From: Paludibacter sp.
GTDB taxonomy: Bacteria > Bacteroidota > Bacteroidia > Bacteroidales > Paludibacteraceae
Direction of reading: 5' to 3'
NCBI GenBank assembly: GCA_028710415.1
Contig: JAQTUE010000007.1
Coordinates: 62,001 to 126,000 of the forward strand
Length of the DNA stretch: 64,000 nt
In this document: positions 18,624-28,397 of the stretch, piece by piece
Layout: the number at the start of each line of letters is the position of its first letter
Numbering within the stretch: the first letter of the stretch is position 1
Notes under the pieces: generated by a model
The model's database searches: none
What the model was told of the DNA's origin: nothing
What the model saw: only the letters and a program-made list of their open reading frames with translations
Position numbers and translations under genes: made by a program

Positions 18624-20129
18624 CTATTTACTTGCTTCACAATCAATCACATTGAACTCATAAATCGATGGCGGAGCAGTGGCTTTTAGTATCCGGAGCT
18701 TGATTTTTGCTGTCCGGTAATACATCGGAAACCGGATTACTTTGCAGTCTCCCATTGGCCTGTTATCAGTGAAAATGGTTTGCCAGCTATTGTCTTTCCA
18801 TATATCGATTGCATAAGTCTGAATTCGGTTGAGCCTTTGGTTTGAAAAAATATCATTCGGATCTTTGGACTTATGTTCATCCTGGTACTCAAATATCGAT
18901 ATTTTATTGAACCGATCCGATTCTTTCAGATTTACAACTAATTCCGTCAACGTATCAGCAGAGGCCCATCGGGTCTGCATGCCTCCATCCACAGCACATT
19001 GTGGACCGTAACCGGTAATATCATTGGCATAAACCGAACCGGCAGTTGACATTGTACCTAACGAAATGAAACGTCCGTTCCGTGGAAGCGGCTTACCCTT
19101 TTTGATGTTAAGCCTCTGCCCCAACGCAATTACTGCATTTGCATCTGTTTCGGTAATTCTACCGGTATTATCAGGTGGCACATTGATTACCAGAATATTG
19201 TCATTATCCGTAGCCCAGTAAAACAATTCTTCCAGTTCATCAAGATCCCTTGGCTGTCGGGGATTCGGTTTCTGAAACCAGGTCCATTCCTTGCTCAGGC
19301 AAATGGTGTGTTCGAAAGGAAGGTAATATGATTTTCCCAGATGTAAATACTGTTTTTTATCTGCTTTGTGTGCAATCTTCGGATCCCATAGCCTAAAGTC
19401 GGATGGGAAATACTGAAAAAAGTATTTGTTATTTTCGGTCATCAAATCCGGAAGAACAGCATCCCCCGATCCTTCTTTATGAACAATGGTAAGATTGATA
19501 CCTACAGCACAATCAGGCTGTAATTTTTTTACCAGTGAATATATCCGTTCAAGTCCCCAATTCTCAGACTTACGATCCCAGCCTCCATCAAACCATAACT
19601 CGCAAACGGGTCCGTAATTGGTAAGAAGCTCAGTCAGTTGATGAGCCATATAATCAATATATTTCTGAGGATCAGGATCCTTATATGAAGGTTCGTGCCT
19701 GTCCCACAACGAATAATAAATGGCAAACTGAACCCCGTATTTTTTACAGGCTTTTGATACAGCTCCTACAACATCAGTTTTTACCGGGGAAGATGCTACA
19801 TCATATTCGGTAAATTTACTATCCCAAAGGCAAAAACCATCGTGATGCTTGGTAGTCAGCAGTACATACCTGAATCCGGCATCCCGGGCTACCCGGACCC
19901 ATTGGTCGCAATCAAGCGATGACGGATTATACTTTAAGGCCGGAGTCGTTCCATCCGACCATTCATCTCCCGTAAACGTATTGACTCCAAAATGCATGAA
20001 CATACCATAGCCACGTTCGATCTGTAACTGCTGGGTCCTGTCCGGCTTTTCGGATGGCACTAACAGCTGGCCTAAAGCCGTCTGCAGGGACACACTGAGT
20101 ATTACTATGATTAGCCTGACAAATCTCAT
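18624..20129 (-). CDS. GH29 alpha-L-fucosidase with C-terminal F5/8-type (discoidin) domain
   Basis: A retaining exo-alpha-fucosidase of 501 residues with a signal peptide (ends QTALG). The barrel shows ERGYGMFMHFGVNTFTGDEW, LLTTKHHDGFCLWDS (about 91-104), the nucleophile motif CELWFDGGWD with predicted Asp181, and ILVINVPPDNTGRI. Residues about 350-495 read as a discoidin-like carbohydrate-binding sandwich (SVYANDITGYGPQCAVDGGMQTRWAS is its N-terminal part; quoted only to show the ligand loop order). The overall layout resembles the linkage-restricted GH29 subgroup B, but this is inferred. The gene lies in the middle of the main operon, 32 bases after GH2 and 47 before GH95. The second GH29, at 36168, lacks the discoidin domain. 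Confidence 0.93.
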   Translation of the reverse strand: MRFVRLIIVILSVSLQTALGQLLVPSEKPDRTQQLQIERGYGMFMHFGVNTFTGDEWSDGTTPALKYNPSSLDCDQWVRVARDAGFRYVLLTTKHHDGFCLWDSKFTEYDVASSPVKTDVVGAVSKACKKYGVQFAIYYSLWDRHEPSYKDPDPQKYIDYMAHQLTELLTNYGPVCELWFDGGWDRKSENWGLERIYSLVKKLQPDCAVGINLTIVHKEGSGDAVLPDLMTENNKYFFQYFPSDFRLWDPKIAHKADKKQYLHLGKSYYLPFEHTICLSKEWTWFQKPNPRQPRDLDELEELFYWATDNDNILVINVPPDNTGRITETDANAVIALGQRLNIKKGKPLPRNGRFISLGTMSTAGSVYANDITGYGPQCAVDGGMQTRWASADTLTELVVNLKESDRFNKISIFEYQDEHKSKDPNDIFSNQRLNRIQTYAIDIWKDNSWQTIFTDNRPMGDCKVIRFPMYYRTAKIKLRILKATAPPSIYEFNVIDCEASK

Positions 20130-20161
20130 AATTACTTTTTTTCAGATTTATTAATCCACAA

Positions 20162-22726
20162 TTATCTTGTTTTTAATCCCAATATCAGATCACTTCCGGT
20201 TTGCTTCACCGATACTTTTTCTCCCTTATTAAGCTTCACATGATAAGGAATACCCGGTATAAGATCAAAGCAATTGTCTTTTATGGATGATTCACCGTTA
20301 ATATCCAGACAAACACCCCACACAAAAACCGGCGAAGTCAGAATTGCATATCCGTTCTTCTGTTCGATACTGATTTGTGGTTTTTCAAATTCAATATCCT
20401 TAAATTTTGCCATCAACATTTTGTATTGCGAAATCGGTAAATTATCAGAGTTTCTGAGCACTGCAAAAGTTCCGTTATTTGTATAGCCAGCTTTTTCGTA
20501 AACACTTTTATCAAATGAAGCAATAACTGATGACACATTAGCAGACAAAGTCACTTCTTTATTTTCATTAATCAAATAGCCTCCTTTATTTTTAAAAATA
20601 CCATATTGCAACTTTCCCTTCCACTCCGAAAGTCCATCATTAATTCCATAAACATTGATTTTATCCCCTTCTTCGGCAACGACCACACTTACTTGTGCAA
20701 ATGCCCGGCGTACCGTATAATAAGCCAGTTTTTTCCGGTTGTAATAATCTACAATAGTCCAACTGCGTGATGCAGGCCAACCATCTTTGTACATCCAAAA
20801 AATGGCACTGGAAGAACTAAACATCCGGCGATGATAATTACTAATGTATTCTGACAGAGCTTCGGCTTGCAACAATGAGCTGGCAAATACATAATTATCA
20901 AAGCTCATTTGTGCGTATGATTTGTCAAGCCAATATGTGATGTTTTTATCATTCCAGAACGTGTTATCGTGGTGATCCCACGATGTGGAACGCACGTATT
21001 GTTCATCTTTTGGCAAAAATTGACGCAATGTGACTGGAGAACTTGCTCCGAGAAATCCCCCTTCGGTCGGGAAACGATCTACATTTTGCCGGTAGCCATA
21101 AAAGTTTGGTCCATCCGAACCCATAAAATTGAGCGAAACACTCCATGGATGCTGGTCGCCGGTGAGCGGACTGTTTGGAGTTTCGTTGTTTTCAGAAAAA
21201 GGAGAACTCGGCCAGTAAAACATTTCCGGATCTTCAGCTTTTATGATATTTGGGAAAAGATAATGATAAAAAACATAATCAGGAACTACTTTGCCCTGAT
21301 AGGTAAACCCTTCTGTAAACAACTCATTTTCATTGTTTCCACACCAAATAATTAGAGAAGGATGGTGTGCAAATTCGCGTACAGCCCAGGTAACTTCCGC
21401 CTTAACTGAATAGTAAAAATCAATATTGTCTGCAGGGTATTCTACGCAAGCAAAGGGGAAATCATGCCAAACCATTATTCCTTTTTCATCACAAAGGTCT
21501 AGAAAATCATCGCCGACGTAATGTCCGCCACCCCATATACGAAAGAAGTTAAAGTTAGCCGACACGGCCATGTCAATACTCTTTTCCAACCTTTCGCGGG
21601 TAACACTGCTAAATATCAAATCGGACGGAACCCAATCAGCCCCTTTAACAAAAATCTTTTGATTATTTATTTTGACAGTAAAATAATTTCCAGCAACAGG
21701 ATGAACTGATTTGTCAACTTCCATTTTCCGAAAACCGAAACGGCGCATTCCTGAATCAATCAATTTCCCGTTGTTTTTAATTTCAACTTTTATTGTATAT
21801 TGGTTTTGAGCACCATATCCGGCAGGCCACCACAATTTGGGTTGATCCACTTTCATTTTAAGTTCAAAAGGATGAAGCGTTTTTGTCATCGATTCCTGAA
21901 CTGTAACTTTTTGATTTGTTTCCAAAAGCGTAGCTTCCACAGTAAGATTTGAGTTATCGGCTAATCCTTCGATAAACGGACGGATTGTCAATTCGGCCGA
22001 TGACAAGTCGTCACTCATTTTTGTATAGGTAACAATCTGATCCAATCGTGCCACTTCGTTCCACTCAAGTCTTACATCGCCGGTGATCCCTACATTTATC
22101 ATTTTCGGACTTGAGTCCCAGCCAAACTGATACTGCGGTTTGCGTAGCCATTGCCGCTTGCTAACTAACGAAGTCATCTCGGTGGTATAAGAACTTCCTT
22201 CTTTGTCTGCCACATCATATAAACCGCTTTCAACAGCAACTGTTAGCAAGTTTGAACCTCCATTGAGTTTGCCTGTTACATTTATTCGACAAGGAGTATA
22301 AACATTTTTATGAGTACCCACAACCTCTCCATTTAACAGTATGGTTGCATTATAATCCAGTTGGTCAAAAACCAACCAGATCGTTTTATTCAACGCTTCT
22401 TTGGGAGCAATAATATAACGGTAATACTTCCAGTATTGCTCCGATACCCAATAGGCCGGAAAAGTGTTGGTCCCAAAATTTATATCATTGAGCATACCTC
22501 TTTTTTGCATGGCAAGATTCAAATCCATAGGCACATCAACAGCTATATATCTGGCGGAATCAATTAAAGGATCAGAATTGATGAAAGTAGATGCTTCTTT
22601 ACTAAATACATGACCACCAGACCAAACAACCTTCCATTTACCAGATAAACTGATGGAATTATGGCCGAATGATTGTTGAATAATCAACATATAGATTATG
22701 TAAAAAAACAATACTTTGATTTTCAT
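20162..22726 (-). CDS. GH2 exo-beta-mannosidase
   Basis: A retaining exo-enzyme of 854 residues with a signal peptide. The order is sugar-binding sandwich (ISLSGKWKVVW, PAYWVSEQYWKYYRY), Ig-like domain, barrel and C-terminal beta domains. IIWCGNNENELF carries the predicted acid/base Glu466, and the predicted nucleophile Glu555 lies in RFPTEGGFLGA, where many GH2 enzymes have SEFG. The long beta-mannosidase-type sequence, KPQYQFGWD and FRIWGGGHY favour beta-mannosidase; exo-beta-glucosaminidase is the alternative. It is the only beta-specific hydrolase in the window, so the substrate carries at least one beta-linked unit. Spacing is 72 bases from the upstream GH-D gene and 32 to GH29. Confidence 0.9.
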   Translation of the reverse strand: MKIKVLFFYIIYMLIIQQSFGHNSISLSGKWKVVWSGGHVFSKEASTFINSDPLIDSARYIAVDVPMDLNLAMQKRGMLNDINFGTNTFPAYWVSEQYWKYYRYIIAPKEALNKTIWLVFDQLDYNATILLNGEVVGTHKNVYTPCRINVTGKLNGGSNLLTVAVESGLYDVADKEGSSYTTEMTSLVSKRQWLRKPQYQFGWDSSPKMINVGITGDVRLEWNEVARLDQIVTYTKMSDDLSSAELTIRPFIEGLADNSNLTVEATLLETNQKVTVQESMTKTLHPFELKMKVDQPKLWWPAGYGAQNQYTIKVEIKNNGKLIDSGMRRFGFRKMEVDKSVHPVAGNYFTVKINNQKIFVKGADWVPSDLIFSSVTRERLEKSIDMAVSANFNFFRIWGGGHYVGDDFLDLCDEKGIMVWHDFPFACVEYPADNIDFYYSVKAEVTWAVREFAHHPSLIIWCGNNENELFTEGFTYQGKVVPDYVFYHYLFPNIIKAEDPEMFYWPSSPFSENNETPNSPLTGDQHPWSVSLNFMGSDGPNFYGYRQNVDRFPTEGGFLGASSPVTLRQFLPKDEQYVRSTSWDHHDNTFWNDKNITYWLDKSYAQMSFDNYVFASSLLQAEALSEYISNYHRRMFSSSSAIFWMYKDGWPASRSWTIVDYYNRKKLAYYTVRRAFAQVSVVVAEEGDKINVYGINDGLSEWKGKLQYGIFKNKGGYLINENKEVTLSANVSSVIASFDKSVYEKAGYTNNGTFAVLRNSDNLPISQYKMLMAKFKDIEFEKPQISIEQKNGYAILTSPVFVWGVCLDINGESSIKDNCFDLIPGIPYHVKLNKGEKVSVKQTGSDLILGLKTR

Positions 22727-22798
22727 AACAATAGAAGTTAAGTTATTTAATAAAAATTCAATTATAAATACGATTTTAGAGAACTAATAAAAACCGGT

Positions 22799-24805
22799 TT
22801 ATTTTTCGAACTTTATCAGTTTTACATCTTTCGGTTCAATCGTTATTGCCGATTTCGTGTTCAACAGCTCACCACTCCACAGTTCCCTGATTGATTTTAT
22901 TTCATGTGCTTTTATTCCAATCCTGGATACAGGAAGTTCTATGGTCAACGGTTTATCACTATAGTTGAAAACTGCATAGTAAACATTCCCAATTTTATCG
23001 GTATGCACAAACTGATTTTCCGACTTTTCTCCATTTCCTTCCATGGGACGGAACGATTCACCCTGAGCCACTGCATTGACATTGGCATTTGTCAGAAACT
23101 TCTTTGCTTTTAGTTTTCCTTCTTCAGAACCGGTTGCACTAAAATCATCACCATTAATCATTAATCCTGTAATTACTGCCGAAGTTACCCGGGCACGGTT
23201 TTCTCCTTCTGTAGCCTCCTGAAGAACCACATGGTCGGCATCATTAAACTGATAGACCCGGTCAATCCACCAACCGTATGAAACTGCATTTAAGGTATAT
23301 TCCGTATCCTTGATTTTATTCCAGGCATCACAGGCAATCCGGCGGGATTGAGCATAATTGGCAGGAAAAACAGGTGAAATAGAAAGATTGATGTACATGT
23401 CTCCAAAATACTTATCCAACAGCTTCATTCCATAATTGTAGGCTTGAATGCCGGTAGTAATTTCAGGATGATACCACTGATCGGCCTCTAATGCACCGTG
23501 TGTCATAAAATCCATTTTTACATATTCAAAACCGCAACGGTGAAAAAGTTCTGATGTCTTTTTCATTTGGTCTTCTATGGCAGGATGAGTCGGATCAATG
23601 GCATAGGCGCCATCCAGGTCCTGGGGTTTTCCATTTGCATAGAGATAGACATCCTTGTATTGGTAGGCTGGTGAGTCTTTAATTTGCCTGTCCTTGTTTT
23701 TTCCCCAATCAGTAAAAGGTGTCCAATAAATACCTGCTGATTGTCCGTTTTCCTTACACTTTTGGACGAATGCTTTCAGTTGCTCTTCTGTGAAACTGCT
23801 CCATCCTGAATCCAGTCCGATATAGACAGTATTATCGGCATTTACGAAGTGATTGTTTTGAAGGTTGTTCTTGAAAAAATCTGAAACCTGCATTGCTTTT
23901 TCATAAGTCAGTTTGAATTGAAGCACTCCCCAACTATTCCAACCAAAAGGAACAGCTTTACCCCAACTCCTGGGAGGAGCAATCTTAGCATTCGCTTCTG
24001 CAAATTCTTCGAGTCCTTTTCGCCAGTCATTGAAATATCCGATTAGTATTTTAGGGGATTTGATAATTTTACCGACCAATGCACCATGCTGTTTTGAATC
24101 CCGGGTTAATTCATCAGCTGCACCTCCGTAACAAATGATTGATTTCACGGTATTGTTGTCTCCAGCTGACATTTCAATTCCTGTTTTCCAATTATCATGT
24201 TCAACAGAACCAATAACTAATCCATTTCGTGTATTGTTATTAAAAATAGCTGTTGCTTCGTAACTTGTTAGTTTGGAGAAATTGAGTGGATGTGATTGAT
24301 AACGTATCCATTTATCGTTATCAAAAGGAATAAATAAAGCCCTTACATCTCCTGTTCCGGAAAGCGTTTTTGTCATTCCTACGACAACAGGCGCCATGTA
24401 GTTTGATTTAATGACTTCGGCACTTTCCAACGTAAAGTCGGTTAATATATAATCTTTAGTTGCAGAGATATAAAATTTCTGTACCAAAGTTGGCAATTTG
24501 TCTGATTTATAAACGATGGATATCGTTTCAATATTCTGCTGAAATTTATCTTTCTGTTCTGTTTTCGTTATCCCGGAAATAGTGTAATCCTTGGTGCTGA
24601 AATTTTTATCACCTATTTTGTATGCAGCAGTCATATTTTCAAAAACAACTAGTTTGTTTTTGAAAATATTAACTGTTCTTTTTTCTGTATCGACTTTCAG
24701 CTTCCAGTTCCCTGAATTAAATGTACTTCCTCCGGAAAACGAAGAAAGGAAGATGATGATTCCCAGTGATAAAAAGTAGGCTGTTAGTGACTTCAAGCGG
24801 TTCAT
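22799..24805 (-). CDS. Clan GH-D alpha-galactosidase-like enzyme (GH27/GH36 relative)
   Basis: The 668-residue secreted protein has an N-terminal beta-sandwich (to about 270) followed by a clan GH-D barrel. The barrel begins VPFGWNSWG (286-294) and continues YIGLDSGW, SAGIYWTPFTDWG, EYVKMDFMTHG with predicted nucleophile Asp432, and RRIACDAWNK with predicted acid/base Asp493. The 61-residue spacing is nearer GH27 than GH36, but the large N-terminal domain is GH36-like, so it is a divergent member. GMKLLDKYFG and MYINLSISPVFPANYAQSRR are consistent with alpha-galactosidases of Bacteroidota PULs. It may prefer another linkage, or alpha-GalNAc or beta-L-arabinopyranose, as clan members vary. It is the third gene of the operon, 100 bases after GH27. 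Confidence 0.8.
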   Translation of the reverse strand: MNRLKSLTAYFLSLGIIIFLSSFSGGSTFNSGNWKLKVDTEKRTVNIFKNKLVVFENMTAAYKIGDKNFSTKDYTISGITKTEQKDKFQQNIETISIVYKSDKLPTLVQKFYISATKDYILTDFTLESAEVIKSNYMAPVVVGMTKTLSGTGDVRALFIPFDNDKWIRYQSHPLNFSKLTSYEATAIFNNNTRNGLVIGSVEHDNWKTGIEMSAGDNNTVKSIICYGGAADELTRDSKQHGALVGKIIKSPKILIGYFNDWRKGLEEFAEANAKIAPPRSWGKAVPFGWNSWGVLQFKLTYEKAMQVSDFFKNNLQNNHFVNADNTVYIGLDSGWSSFTEEQLKAFVQKCKENGQSAGIYWTPFTDWGKNKDRQIKDSPAYQYKDVYLYANGKPQDLDGAYAIDPTHPAIEDQMKKTSELFHRCGFEYVKMDFMTHGALEADQWYHPEITTGIQAYNYGMKLLDKYFGDMYINLSISPVFPANYAQSRRIACDAWNKIKDTEYTLNAVSYGWWIDRVYQFNDADHVVLQEATEGENRARVTSAVITGLMINGDDFSATGSEEGKLKAKKFLTNANVNAVAQGESFRPMEGNGEKSENQFVHTDKIGNVYYAVFNYSDKPLTIELPVSRIGIKAHEIKSIRELWSGELLNTKSAITIEPKDVKLIKFEK

Positions 24806-24905
24806 ATTTTTAGATTTACAAAGAAAATTAGAATTAAAGGCTTAAAAAATAGAGAAATTCTTTTTTTACATGGATTATCCTCTTGTGTTTTTTTGATCCA
24901 TAATA

Positions 24906-26132
24906 TTAATCATGGATTTTTTTTAGTCGCAATACTTTCGTTTCATGGCTTAGAATATTTCCTTTCCATTTTTTATCTTTTCCTATAATTTTATGAGCCC
25001 ATACATCACGTATTTCGTATTTACCACCTAATCCGATTTCACTAAATAACAAGCTAAAATCCAACGGGACATTGCTATGGTTCAAAATAGCAAGGGCACA
25101 ATCACCATTAGCCAGGGGTTTTAGGAAAACATTCCATGTTTTATTATATACTTTCCGTTCGCATTGTTTCCCAAGAGCATCCTGATTAAGTTTAATTATT
25201 TCCTTATTCAACAATATTCGTTTTGTTGCTTCATTCATGTTTCTGACATCATTCGAAGTAGCCAGCGGTGAAGCCATCATACACCAGATACTCATTTGGG
25301 TCCGGTATTCAATATCATTGCATCCTATTCCACCCAGATCGGAAGAAGGTCCTTTTTTACCATACAATCCGACTATAAGCATATCCATATCGTTCCATGT
25401 ACCTGAAGCTGCATACTTATTCAATTCTGCATTACCGTCCATGATATCAAGGATACCAGATCCAAAATCTGAATCTATATTCTTCCATTTATCACGAATG
25501 TCACCAGTCGTTCGCCAAACGTTTCCTCCGACAGCAGCTGCCCATTTCCAGGGTTGTCGTTGCCCCCATTCACAAACTCCCAATGCAATGTCACGTCCTG
25601 AATGCTGCAAAGCTTCCGACATCGCCTTGTAACGGATCTTAGCAGTTATAGAATCTCCCGGAGCATTACAATAATCGTATTTTAAATAATCAATACCCCA
25701 GGAAGCAAAAGTTACAGCATCCTGTTCTTCAAAATTCAGGCTTCCGGTGTAGCCGGCACAGGTCAATTGTGCTGCATCTGAATAAATGCCCAGCTTCAAC
25801 CCTTTCTTGTGCACATAGTCTGCCAGTGCTTTCATTCCGGAAGGGAACTTCTTCGAATCAGGAATAATATTGTTTTTACTATCCCTGCCTCCCTGCCAGC
25901 CATCATCGATAAAAACATATTGGTAGCCAGCATCCAACATCCCTGAATCAACCATGGCATCAGCAATTTCATGAATGTCTTTTTCCTGTAAATTATCACC
26001 AAAGAAATTCCAGCTCATCCAACCCATTGGTGGTGTCCTTACAGGAATACCGCCATTTGAAGTTTTGATCTGAGCATTTATTAAAATAAAAAAATGTAGA
26101 AAGAGAAATGGTACTATATATTTTCTGCTCAT
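24906..26132 (-). CDS. Alpha-galactosidase, GH27
   Basis: A secreted exo-alpha-galactosidase of 408 residues, close to the normal bacterial GH27 length. A short signal peptide (ends LINAQ) leads directly into the barrel: RTPPMGWMSWNFFG, VFIDDGWQGGRD, PSGMKALADYVHKKGLKLGIYSD, DYLKYDYCN with predicted nucleophile Asp153, CEWGQRQPWKW, and VWRTTGDI with predicted acid/base Asp211, followed by GTWNDMDML and SPLATSNDVRNM. The C-terminal all-beta domain is present. Beta-L-arabinopyranosidase activity is a known alternative in GH27. It lies 60 bases after GH36 in the main operon and adds a second alpha-galactosidase fold to the same transcript. Confidence 0.95.
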   Translation of the reverse strand: MSRKYIVPFLFLHFFILINAQIKTSNGGIPVRTPPMGWMSWNFFGDNLQEKDIHEIADAMVDSGMLDAGYQYVFIDDGWQGGRDSKNNIIPDSKKFPSGMKALADYVHKKGLKLGIYSDAAQLTCAGYTGSLNFEEQDAVTFASWGIDYLKYDYCNAPGDSITAKIRYKAMSEALQHSGRDIALGVCEWGQRQPWKWAAAVGGNVWRTTGDIRDKWKNIDSDFGSGILDIMDGNAELNKYAASGTWNDMDMLIVGLYGKKGPSSDLGGIGCNDIEYRTQMSIWCMMASPLATSNDVRNMNEATKRILLNKEIIKLNQDALGKQCERKVYNKTWNVFLKPLANGDCALAILNHSNVPLDFSLLFSEIGLGGKYEIRDVWAHKIIGKDKKWKGNILSHETKVLRLKKIHD

Positions 26133-26192
26133 TTACCGGTTGATTAATGATTCAAATAAGAAACCTGGAGTATCATTAGGAACTTAATATTT

Positions 26193-28397
26193 TTATTGTT
26201 GTTCAATCAGTAAAACCGAACTATCAAAAGGGTTTCCAATATTCATTCCTAAACCTACTTTCATCAGATAATCGCCATTGTATACTTTTTCGTTGTTACT
26301 GAAAGAATGGTGGCCTGATTTAATATTTATTTCCGTTACTTTATAATTTTTAGTTGGATCAAGGCCGTTCAATTTGTTTTCAAAGAAAGTGGTACGATCA
26401 TGATATTTTAAACTGAATGCGAAAAATGCAGCCTGCTTTTTATCTTTTGAAACATACATGAGCGATGACCATCCATTTTCATCGTATGGAGAGATTAACC
26501 TGTATAAATCCCCAAATTGAACGATTGGACGAATCAATTTATAATCTTTGATGGCATTCTTAGCAAACTCATAATCATCTCCAATGATATCCTTAGGTTG
26601 TAACTCCATGCCTAAACGACCGGTCATAGCAACATCAAAGCGGAACTTTAAAGGCAGCATCTGTCCTGTCTGATGATTTGGGCTGGTAGATACATGGGCT
26701 GCCGTAGCTATTGCCGGGAAAAAAGTATTTGACCCATATTGTATAAATATTCGATTCAGCGGACTTGTATTATCGCTGGCCCAGAATTCATCGTGGTATT
26801 TTAATGCCCCAAAATCCAAACGACCACCACCTGAAGAACAAAGTTGAATTTCAATGTCCGGATATTTTGCCCTGATCCTGTCATATACGCTATAAAGTCC
26901 TTTCACATAATCATACCAGAAATGGGTCTGGTTTTCTTTCGATAAATAATCTGAACCAACATTATCAACATGTCTGTTTGCATCCCATTTGATATAAGAT
27001 ATGTTGTGAGACATGGATACTACCTGATCAAAAGTATTAAAGACAAAATCCTGAACCAGGGGATTCGACAAATCCAATAACCATTGGTTACGCATGGGTA
27101 AAATATCACGGGCACCACTCTTGACAACCCACTCCGGATGTTTCTTTGCCAGATCACTTTCAGGATTAACCATTTCAGGTTCAATCCAGATCCCGAATTT
27201 AAGTCCTTTGGCTACGGCATAATCTGCCAGGTAATTGATTCCATGCGGCAATTTCTTTGCATTCACCTGCCAGTCACCTAAACCGGCATTATCACCATTA
27301 CGCGGGTATTTATTTCCAAACCAGCCATCATCCAGCACAAACATCTCAATGCCAAATTTAGCCGCATTATCCATCATATCCGTAAGCGTTTTTTCATCAA
27401 AATTAAAATAGGCACCTTCCCAACTATTCAGTATAATGGGCCGAATTTTATCTCCGTGTTGCAATGCATATTTTCGTGACCAATCGTGGTAATTTCTGGT
27501 TATCTGCCCTTTTCCGTTGGAACTGTAAGTCAAAACCATTTCCGGGGTTTGTAATTTTTGTTTTGGGAGCAAATGATAGGTTGAAGCAAATGGATTCATT
27601 CCACCCAGGATATTAAGCATTCCTCTTTCATCAAACTCAAAGGACAGAGCGAAATTACCCGACCAGGCCAATGAACCTGCATAGATCTCACCGGAATTCT
27701 CCTGTGCCGGTCCATTGAGGGATAATAAGAAAGAAGGACTTTCGGATTGGGTTGTGCGCACTCCTTTTTTTGACTCAATAATCTTAACTCCGGGAGTCAG
27801 CTTTTCTTCTTTCAGTTGCATTTCAGCAGCCCAGGTGCCATGAAAATGAGTTAAATAATAAGATTGGGCATGAAGGGGAATATAGCTGGATGCAACATTT
27901 TCAACAGAGACATTCTTTTTTCCATCGTTTATCACAGTAACCGACTGGCAAATAATATTTTCTTTTTGATAAGCAACGAAATGAACATCAACAAATACCG
28001 GATATATTTTATCTTTTAGTCGAATAACTGTTTCAATCCGGTTTTCATCCAAAGTCTTTTTATCCATGCCAACATATTCCAATTCAGTAGTCAAAACACC
28101 ATCATGATACGTGAGTCTTAATGCCGGATTCAAGTACAGTTTCCCACCATAAGCAGGAAATATCTGAGGAGATGAATCTTTGTTTGAATCAGGCTGACTT
28201 CTGAATCCTTTACTCACAAAAACAGAAGCATCATTGAGTTTATCGCCCCAATATTCAAAAATCACATTCTCATTTTTGGAAGCACTAAAAATCATAATCA
28301 GGTCATTGGTCTCAACCTTGATAATTTCTTTACCCTGGCTAAATCCACTTATTGAAATTGCACAAAAGAATAATACACAAAATGTGATCCGTTTCAT
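26193..28397 (-). CDS. Alpha-galactosidase, GH36
   Basis: This is the first gene of the main operon. It encodes 734 residues with a signal peptide (ends SGFSQ), the beta-supersandwich, and the barrel motifs LNSWEGAYFNF, LDDGWFGNK, KFGIWIEPEMVNP, YIKWDANRH with predicted nucleophile Asp472, CSSGGGRLDFG, and ASDNTS with predicted acid/base Asp542. The spacing of 70 residues is identical to that of the GH36 at 6066. The two paralogues differ in subsite loops: PMRNQWLLDLSNP here against DLQRNQLILDLSNP there. Being first after the divergent promoter region shared with the hybrid sensor, it should be the best expressed enzyme of the operon. Confidence 0.95.
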   Translation of the reverse strand: MKRITFCVLFFCAISISGFSQGKEIIKVETNDLIMIFSASKNENVIFEYWGDKLNDASVFVSKGFRSQPDSNKDSSPQIFPAYGGKLYLNPALRLTYHDGVLTTELEYVGMDKKTLDENRIETVIRLKDKIYPVFVDVHFVAYQKENIICQSVTVINDGKKNVSVENVASSYIPLHAQSYYLTHFHGTWAAEMQLKEEKLTPGVKIIESKKGVRTTQSESPSFLLSLNGPAQENSGEIYAGSLAWSGNFALSFEFDERGMLNILGGMNPFASTYHLLPKQKLQTPEMVLTYSSNGKGQITRNYHDWSRKYALQHGDKIRPIILNSWEGAYFNFDEKTLTDMMDNAAKFGIEMFVLDDGWFGNKYPRNGDNAGLGDWQVNAKKLPHGINYLADYAVAKGLKFGIWIEPEMVNPESDLAKKHPEWVVKSGARDILPMRNQWLLDLSNPLVQDFVFNTFDQVVSMSHNISYIKWDANRHVDNVGSDYLSKENQTHFWYDYVKGLYSVYDRIRAKYPDIEIQLCSSGGGRLDFGALKYHDEFWASDNTSPLNRIFIQYGSNTFFPAIATAAHVSTSPNHQTGQMLPLKFRFDVAMTGRLGMELQPKDIIGDDYEFAKNAIKDYKLIRPIVQFGDLYRLISPYDENGWSSLMYVSKDKKQAAFFAFSLKYHDRTTFFENKLNGLDPTKNYKVTEINIKSGHHSFSNNEKVYNGDYLMKVGLGMNIGNPFDSSVLLIEQQ

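Noticed and set aside
13845..20129. Host N-glycan degradation as the main role
   Set aside because: GH92, GH29 and a GH2 mannosidase fit, but no GH18/GH85 endoglycosidase, GH20 or GH33 is present, while alpha-galactosidases dominate.
24906..28397. Plant galactomannan PUL (alpha-galactosidase plus beta-mannosidase)
   Set aside because: No GH26 or GH5 mannanase and no mannobiose phosphorylase are seen, and galactomannan does not explain four fucosidases and two GH92.
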